Shown piece by piece: positions 57,000 through 64,000 of a DNA stretch of 64,000 nucleotides. A program made the position numbers and the translations under genes. This stretch comes from Heligmosomoides polygyrus polygyrus (taxonomy: Eukaryota; Nematoda; Chromadorea; Rhabditida; Heligmosomidae), in the NCBI GenBank assembly GCA_947396885.1, contig OX377204.1:27473706-27537705 (forward strand), read 5' to 3'. Positions within the stretch are counted from its first letter, which is position 1; each line of letters opens with the position of its first letter. Under the pieces are notes generated by a model, which saw only the letters and a program-made list of their open reading frames with translations, was not told where the DNA came from and did no database searches.

Positions 57000-58290
57000 A
57001 CATAGCACATGCCTTCAAGACCATTCTATAGCTGCATCCTTTCCGTTTCCGAAAGTCTCCATCCACGGCTGGCTGCTTGTTCATTAGCGATGCGCTTGAG
57101 CGCTGGTGTCGAATCCAATTTCAAGGGCAACCCAGCGGTTCGGTCCTCTGAGGCACACAGGCAGTGGCTCTCCAACGTCTTGGGTCATCTAATTCTCCTT
57201 CTGCACCAAATTCGACTGTGTTGCTCGTTGCTCTCAGACTTCCGTTGATCGTACGCTAGAGATCAATGCATTCTTGCCTCAAAACATCCTTCTGGATTGG
57301 AGTTACTCAGTTTTCTTTTTAAACGGGCACTGTAAAGAAAAGTGAAAGACTGATGTACCGTGATTTGAAGGCGCCAAAGTGAGAGGCAAAGTGAGATTCT
57401 TTGTTACGACCCAGACCTTTCCTAAATTTACTTATACCCAAAGCATGGGCGAAAAGTAGGATTACGGCTAATTCAAGAGCACATTTCCTGCTCTGCAGCT
57501 TTCCTATAGTGCAGGAAATGCGTTGGAGTTCGACTGGAAGTGCAGTTCTATCAATAATTGCCAAGATTAGTCGAGTAGCCAGTTGCCTTCGTCTGATGCA
57601 CTTCAAATTCTCTTAGCCTCTTTCGTGAGTCTCTTCAGCACGCCCTAAATATCGCCGTATTAAAGGCGCCGATTCGGCGCTCTTTAAAGCCCTTCGAACC
57701 TCGAAAAACTGCGCGACAGACACACGTTCCTAAAAAACCTACCACAATCGCTCTTCTCAGCCAACGCTTGCGGCGGCTTCTCTACCATTTCAAACTGATA
57801 CGACTACTTTATTAGCTTACTACATGCGTCCTCAAACCGCGGAGAACGTGCTCCAACTGGGATCTTTGGTGGTGAAATTGAATATGGTGAAATTAAATTA
57901 AAACTCCTTGAAAACTAGTACAGTGCAGAGAGTGTGTAAAATCGTGACCTTATGATGTATCCGTGTTGTTTGCCATTCAAGTCATAAAACTCTCCTACTT
58001 GTTCCTCTACAGAAAGGAGCTGCAACCACCTCCAAAGAGCTGGGAAGCTGAAATCCTGGCGTTTGTTGATATCGGAACGCGTCTTGCAGGCTCTTGCGTG
58101 CCGCGGTGTTTACCTGACTGTTAGTATCACGACCATTTAGCACAAGTTCTTTTTTGATAAACCCTGACGGTTGTTGGGCGCTGTAGGAGGTTTGCGCCAG
58201 TCAGAGCGCTTTCTTGGAGAGACATTTTTGTTTGACCGAATTCACCTGTATCACCTGTCGTCCCGTTGATCATCGTCTTGCTCGAACGGG
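57000..58290. other. No supported gene
   Basis: Open frames on both strands at 57319-57616 have no splice or motif support. The rest is unassigned. Confidence 0.3.
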
Positions 58291-58299
58291 CGACAGCAG

Positions 58300-58870
58300 C
58301 GCCTCCATTCGTCCCTGCTGCGTGCAGGAGCGCTCTAATGGATCCTCCTTCCTCGAGCCACTCGAAGACCGTCATATCGTTCGTTCAGGGCTTTCACGAA
58401 GAAGTTCGACCAAAGCTTTGGTAGGCATCCTGGTCTTCTCTTGACATCCCTCGGAATCCAGTTGGTGACAGCACTCGCCCAGCGGGTGTCTGCAAATCGC
58501 ATTACGTGGCCGGCCCACCTAAATTTCTACGGCTCGCCCTATGCATCTGCGTCGTGATGGAGCGACGGAAAAGCCGCAACACCGGAATCCTTCTCTCATT
58601 TGCGTGGATCGTGTCATTCTAGCATTGTCATCTCGATCCTTCGATGCGCGACGATCGCGTGTTCGTCCAGCTTATGGCTCAAAAATGTTAGTGCAGGAAG
58701 AACAGTGGAGTCGAATAGTTGGGCACTGAGCCGGACGTTCCTCGACTTCTTCACGACTTCTTCGACACTCTCAAAAGCTCCCCGAGCCGCTCGTTTCCTC
58801 CTGCTCAGCTCTGGCGCTACGTCGTTGGCCAAGTTGACTTCGCGGCCAAGATACACTCACTTTAAGCATT
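58300..58870 (-). pseudogene. RTE-like reverse-transcriptase 3' fragment (family 2), frameshifted
   Basis: Minus strand: MYLGREVNLANDVAPELSRR, KRAARGAFESVEEVVKKS, RNVRLSAQLFDSTVLPAL, then decayed remnants of the IRWAGHVMRF and DVK parts. The downstream end resembles the other two copies (a GTCATATCGTTCG-type 3' end on plus). Confidence 0.75.
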
Positions 58871-58879
58871 CGGAGATGT

Positions 58880-60330
58880 GTTTGCCTGAATTACTTAACG
58901 AAACTTCGAGTCAGAGCTGCTGCACTAATGTCACCCTAACGTTGAGTGGTCACGTCACTTTTCGATTAAGAGAAGATCACTTCAACCAGAGCAGCTTCAA
59001 AATTTCGCGTAAAGTAGAGTCTAAAGTAGAGGGTCCACAATCGCCCAATGACAACCGTTCATTCTCTGTCAGCCGTACTCTTTTACCATTTCTTGGTGTT
59101 CTCTGTGCAGTGGTATGACTTATGGTGGATACGCTATCCTAAATTGATGATGTCATAATACGTACTGCTCTACTTTGTTAAAAATTTAAGTTTGGCTCAT
59201 CATCAGACGAGGAATATTTTTCGCCATTTAACGTCCGATTTTAATCGCAATCTGGGTGCGGTCATTCTGGATCCATGTTGTACGAGTAATTTTATATAAT
59301 CACAGTTGGTACTAAAAATCAAGGTTTAAACAAACTGAGTGAAAGGCTCTATTTTTTTGCTGCAAGAAAAGCGCAAAAGGTTCCTACAGCTCAGATTAAG
59401 CGAAATTGCAGCGCACAGGGTAACCGCACGTGGGATCTTAATTTTATTTTTTCATTTATTTAGACGACTTTCGCTTTCTTGTATATTGACAAAGATTACA
59501 TAGACTACAAACCTGTTGAAGGGATAAGGATTCTTGACCATTCAAACGTGGATAGCTTCTTTGGCTTTGTTTTGAAATAAACTGCATTCTGATGATGACG
59601 GAAGTGGCGAAGGATATATTCGTTAGTAAAATGTAAAAAAAATCGATCACATACACCTTCTTGTGTGCAAAAACTTATGTTTTTGTATTGATGTTATGTG
59701 AAAACACATTCTATTTTAAAAAATTTTGGAGCATGGGCAGAACAGAAAAGTAACGAACGAATATCGTTTGGGTGGTTCTTGCAATGCTACGCCGTATTCG
59801 TATTCTTGCTTGTCCTTTAACGGCATGCCATTCTGGTGACGTCACGGCGGCAGGCGCATACTAATAGCTTCGTGAACCATCGAGTTATGCAACAGTTCTG
59901 CGAACATGTCGTTGCGATTTTTAGAGGGAGCCTAAGCAAAAAGGAAACGTCGGGAACACCGGCATTGCGAGCATCATCAGACAGTGATGACTGACCTCTT
60001 ATCGCGTAATCCTCGCTTCGTGAAGGTCTCTAGGGGCTTATAGACGGGCATTTGCTATGTGAAACATTGACAATAGCGTTCTCGCTTTGTCATACGCCTC
60101 ATTTCGATAGAAGACTAATCGTATGATGTCGCCTTCCGTACCTCCGTACTGAACGTTGAGTGATTCTGTTCCACTCACTACAACAGCTTGCTCGACCCCT
60201 TGAGAACTCATGCTTTCCATTGCCTATCTTTTCTGAAAAGTTAACTGCATAAAGTCCAAAAGTGTAATCTGCCCAACAATCCTTTTAAATTATGAATAAA
60301 AAATAATGTAACACATGGAAGATAATAATG
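58880..60330. other. No recognisable gene; one hammerhead-like motif near 59943-59990
   Basis: The minus strand at 59990-59943 reads CTGATGATGCTCGC...CCCGACGTTTCC, a weak relative of the repeated hairpin. Otherwise unassigned AT-rich DNA. Confidence 0.3.
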
Positions 60331-60331
60331 A

Positions 60332-60752
60332 AATAGTCGAGTAGTTTGTTCAGCGTAGCCAAGATTGGTACAAGACTTTATTTCGGCTGACGTTTCGGCG
60401 TTTTCGCCTTCTTCAGAGCCTGGAAAAGTCGAAGTCATTTGAGAAACTACCCTCCCAAATGCCATTCCATTCTGCAGGAGCCCATCCAAAAGGCTAAGAG
60501 ACCAAGAGAACGACAACGTAGAAACTCAGGAAAAGGCTAACCTTTATGAGTGGACAAATGAGCCCACTGACACCCTAGCTGAACGGAAGATGGGTGAATG
60601 ACATAGAGCCCTTGAGACCACACGCCTAGGGACCTAACGGGTCATGACCAAGAGGTCAATACTCACACAGAGCGACGTACGACGCCAGCTCCTGGGTAAT
60701 GAAGTCTTGTACCAATCTTGGCTACGCAGAGCAAACTACTCGACTATTGCAA
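60332..60752. mobile_element. Element with ~50-bp inverted ends and hammerhead-like motif
   Basis: Left end AATAGTCGAGTAGTTTGTTC and right end GCAAACTACTCGACTATTGC are inverted copies, each followed inward by the CGTAGCCAAGATTGGTACAAG / CTTGTACCAATCTTGGCTACG sequence. Inside the left end, on minus, CTGAAGAAGGCGAAAACGCC-GAAACGTC lies at 60416-60389, followed by AATAAAG. No protein-coding frame. Confidence 0.7.
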
Positions 60753-60789
60753 CACTAAAGGTGCCAAGATTCATCGAGAGTCGAACATG

Positions 60790-61060
60790 GAATAATGAAA
60801 TAATCCTTTCTATCTTTTGGCATCAGCAATTTGGTTTCATTTTTCAAAAAACTTTTTAGAAAGTGAGGTCTGTGATGCATTTCTTATTCACATATATTTC
60901 TAACTAACACGAAACTTCTGGAAACAGCGGTGAAACTTTCTGTCTCACAGAATGCAACTCTCCATTACTTGTTCGCACCTCGACATTTATGGGCATGGTA
61001 TGTATGACGCGGAAACAGTAACCTAATGATTTTCAATTTTGTCTGGCTGCTTGGAAGATA
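60790..61060. other. No recognisable gene
   Basis: AT-rich spacer. Confidence 0.3.
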
Positions 61061-61064
61061 TTGT

Positions 61065-61175
61065 GGCTGTTCCGTTCGATCAAAGAGCGCCGGTGGTTGT
61101 TGAAGGCGTTGCATCGCTGCCAGGAAAGTTGAAAGTACGGTTTCGAGCCACGCTTTGATTGCAACTAGACATCTT
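61065..61175 (+). other. tRNA-like element (family B), degenerate
   Basis: TTCGATCAAAGAGCGCCGGTG start, GCATCGCTGCC / GGAAAG middle, damaged T-arm GGTTTCGAGCC, then a decayed TTTGATTGCAACTAGACATC tail. Confidence 0.55.
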
Positions 61176-61179
61176 TCTA

Positions 61180-63070
61180 AAGAGTGGCCTTCCGTGTAAA
61201 GAATCTTTTTAAAGAGCATTCATGTGTAGAGAGCACGCATATACCAAAGCTCCCAACACACCAGTTTTTCCTTAACCGGAGGCAGACGGCAAAGAGTTCT
61301 CCCTTGTACATATCTCATGAACAAGTGCAGAACTGATGCGTTTAAAGTTAGAGGTCCTCCTGAAGGTTTATAGCTATTTATAGATTCGTTCAATTGTCAT
61401 AATTCACTGGATAGGTGCCGATTCGGATAATTCCGATCCGTCATTGTTTTCAACATCGGAAAAAGACGGATCACATGAATAATGATTTTTTCAAAAGCTT
61501 GGATATTAGGATGACTCAGATGAGAATGATTATCGCCAGACCAGATTTGCAGAGAATTTAGGTAGCTGACTTTGATCAGTATCCTGTCCGAATAGGATAT
61601 CCGATACCCAATCCCAAGAAAAACCAGTTATCTGAAACAATCAAAAATCCTTCCTTGTGAAACTCCCCCTTATCTGAATCGCACTGAGATCCGGTGTTCT
61701 GAAGAATACCATTATCCACATGATACATTTATCCAGGGTTTGAAAAACGTAGGATCGAAATTATCCGATTTATATAACCCTTCGTGAAAAAGATGGCATC
61801 TTTGGTACACTTCTGTTCCTGTAAAAGTTCATGATTTCCTTAGTAGCACTTGAGTTTCATTTCTTACATCGCTAGTTCTGTGTTTTGGTTCGAGAGAAAA
61901 AAGCATTGTGAGAAAGCCCTTCTGTCACTCTAACACTTTCCAGAGAATTCTATTACATTTATATTTATTACATGCATAAACATGTGAAGCACAACTGAAC
62001 ATAACTCTAACAGAGACAAATGAAAGCAAAAGAGGCGACTATGTAGCAATCATAGGAGAAGGGAATAAGAAGAGAAAATTGGGCAGGAATTAAAAGCAAG
62101 AGAAACCTGAAAGCATCATAGTTCCATCTGCATGTACCAAAGGACAATTGCTTTGAACTTATTGAAATCGTTGAAAGCTGTTGTTTCCTGATAACCTCAG
62201 TGAACTCCAACGCACTCCGACAGACGTCGAATTGTCTCCTCAATATGCTCCTAGGTCTAGCGAAACATAGCTTAAGCCTCTGGCTCAGGAGTCATGGTTC
62301 GTATCGGTAACGACGGCATAGGACAACATTTTGGCGTCGCTCCCGTTCAACTCACGATGCGCGAGAGCTCTCTAACAATGCGATATCGTAATGTTCTGTA
62401 ACAGCTGTAAGTACAAGGTGGAAGATGTCGTGGGAGATCTAGGCAGTGCTCGATGGATTCAATAAGTAACGTTCTGCAAGCATCCTGTCTTCAGCTAACA
62501 AACATAAATGGCGACCCCATTCTGGGCACGTCGATCCAGGCTCTAAGTGGGACAAACGATGAAGAATGAGTGGGAAGCTGTTGCCGAGCGCCATTCTGAT
62601 GCACTCCAACGATCCACGGTTGCCTAGACCACATCACGCAGCCCTCCTTCACAACAAAACTCTTCTTCAGACTTTCCCTCGTCACCGACGATATTTATTT
62701 TCTGTTCTCTGGTCATCAAAACTGGTAACTTCCAGGCAGATAGAATTCCCTATGTGGCTTCCGATGTGAGGGACTCTGCTGATGTCATGGGAATCGGATC
62801 TCGCTCGCGGGTTGGTAATCGAATACTTCCTTCCGACGGCGAAACTGCTAATCTCTGTGCTGACATAATGACTCGTTAGCTCTCTTCAGTTTTTCTCCGC
62901 CATCGAATCACCGCCCGTCTTGATATTAGTAGCCTGTGCAATTTTTGCTTACATTGGCTATCAGCAGCGGTCAGACGTCCACTATCCAACATGCGGCATG
63001 TTCCACAAGGAGAACAGTTTGCCAGATTCATGTCGACCAATTAATTATCGTTTTTTCATGAATTCGGTTC
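61180..63070. other. No recognisable gene
   Basis: No supported exons. Short open frames (for example 62007-62243 minus, 62566-62769 plus) lack splice or motif support. Confidence 0.3.
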
Positions 63071-63079
63071 ATTTTCCCG

Positions 63080-63125
63080 GCTCCGAAGAAGGCGAAGTCG
63101 CCAAACGTCAACCTAATAAACGACG
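63080..63125 (+). other. Hammerhead-like motif
   Basis: CCGAAGA-AGGCGAAGTCGCC-AAACGTC followed by AATAAACG: stem-loop and spacing fit the repeated motif, with two core changes. Confidence 0.35.
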
Positions 63126-63129
63126 TTAG

Positions 63130-64000
63130 CAGCTCAATAACAACATTCATTGATGCTGTAAATACGCGAAGTGTTTCAATTTTTGGTGACAGCGTGGTGT
63201 ACGCGAAGCTATAGCCCAGGCGAAAGCAGAAATCCTCGCTTCATGGCACGGGATAGGACTTCGTGCCTTACGCCACCAGGTACCGTACAGACCCCATGTT
63301 GTCCACTTAAATGCCTCTACCTCGAATAATCTTAGTTTGGGAAGACTGCAGGGGTGGGACGGTTGGCTTCCTCTTCTATGCTTACCACCCTACTCCTTGA
63401 AGTTGCTCCACCACGTAGGCCTTGAAGCAGCTCCGGGGCTAGCGAGCAAATTCGGGGGTGGGGACAAAATATCAATTCCTGTGGCCTGGCCAGGACCGCA
63501 CCTATCAGTTCGCTGATTACGATGGGATAAGCGCCTTACTAGCTAGATTGATTATGCGCGAAGCTGACTCTCTTTCATTTATGCTTACTTTGAGCTAGTG
63601 TTTACCGTGAAATAACTTGTCATAAGGTAATTGCTTTCTTGAGATTCCTGCAGTTTTCATTTCCCGAAGATTTTTCATCTTGCATACGACTTCTGCAGCA
63701 CTTGCGGAATATGATGCCTGACAAAGGAGAGAAACTAGAACTCGGGGAGCAAATGTGGAGAAGGCTTCTATATTAACTACTGTATTGTATTAACCCTACT
63801 TTTGGGCTCTTTTCGAAAGGTACTGTACTCTTTCAGCACGTTGAGTTTACTGCCTTCGACTCCTTCACCCTCGTGCGTGAACCTGTATATCCTTGGTTGA
63901 ACCAGCGCAACGCCGAGATCTTGACCAGGCCGGGCAGGTATCTTCTCCCGCTTAGACGTGGCGGTGGATAAAGCAGGCTGGAATACGGAACGCTGTTCGT
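63130..64000. other. No recognisable gene
   Basis: Moderately GC-rich stretch with phrases that could belong to an unrecognised repeat (GGCCTGGCCAGGACCGCACC). No supported exons. Confidence 0.3.

Noticed and set aside
1..64000. CRISPR arrays, bacterial operons, rRNA genes
   Set aside because: No regularly spaced identical repeats with unique spacers, no prokaryotic gene packing, and no rRNA-like conserved blocks were seen.

Overview
This is a eukaryotic window with no sign of bacterial or viral gene organisation. Several things point to a nematode, probably a strongylid (hookworm-like) parasite. Exons are short, introns often end in TTTCAG-like acceptors, and acceptors sit just upstream of ATGs as if for spliced-leader trans-splicing. 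There are many mariner relicts, tRNA-derived SINEs, and RTE- and CR1-like non-LTR fragments. The species cannot be named from the sequence alone. All gene models below are hand-built from splice signals, reading frame and phase continuity; none is backed by transcripts.

Host genes. The strongest is a forward-strand gene at 12,395-17,439 with about 11 exons. It encodes a Ser/Pro-rich protein with two C2H2-type zinc fingers, a basic stretch, and an FxIxxIL (eh1) motif typical of Groucho-type corepressor binding. A TATA-like box and a possible trans-splice acceptor lie upstream and AATAAA lies downstream. Three weaker models follow: a small secreted protein at 4,014-4,615 (-), a multi-exon gene at 8,845 to about 10,475 (-), and a small membrane protein at 40,192-41,092 (+). 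A few further coding-like blocks are listed at low confidence.

Mobile DNA fills most of the rest. (1) Mariner relicts: 33-974 (-); a head-to-head palindromic element at 14,240-15,126 inside an intron of the zinc-finger gene; 31,950-33,137 (+), interrupted by a SINE; and 48,384-49,287 (+), with a long open frame whose third catalytic position is Asn. (2) About 13 copies of a ~290-bp tRNA-derived SINE, several with exact 11-13 bp target duplications. (3) A second tRNA-like family of ~72 nt with a conserved self-complementary tail, five copies. (4) Two RTE-like reverse-transcriptase 3' families and CR1-like 3' fragments with AAAT-type tails. (5) Palindromic MITEs that sit repeatedly at CCTG/CCAG sites. 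(6) A 1.03-kb foldback element with mariner-like ends at 4,784-5,815. (7) A dispersed hairpin motif resembling a hammerhead-ribozyme core, often followed by AATAAA and often in inverted pairs.

Layout: 0-3.6 kb mariner, SINEs, MITE; 4.0-4.6 kb small secreted gene; 4.8-5.8 kb foldback; 7-8 kb RTE and SINE debris; 8.8-10.5 kb minus-strand gene; 12-17.6 kb zinc-finger gene; 19-28 kb retroposon fragments and the tRNA-like pair; 28-33 kb AT-rich tandem duplication, GC-rich degenerate tandem array and nested mariner/SINE; 36-39 kb CR1/RTE fragments; 39.7-41.1 kb membrane-protein gene; 41-45 kb SINEs, MITE and tRNA-like copies; 46.7-49.3 kb RTE, CR1 and mariner; 49.5-50.4 kb pyrimidine-rich minisatellite; 51-55 kb a three-copy dispersed repeat; 55-64 kb scattered relicts.
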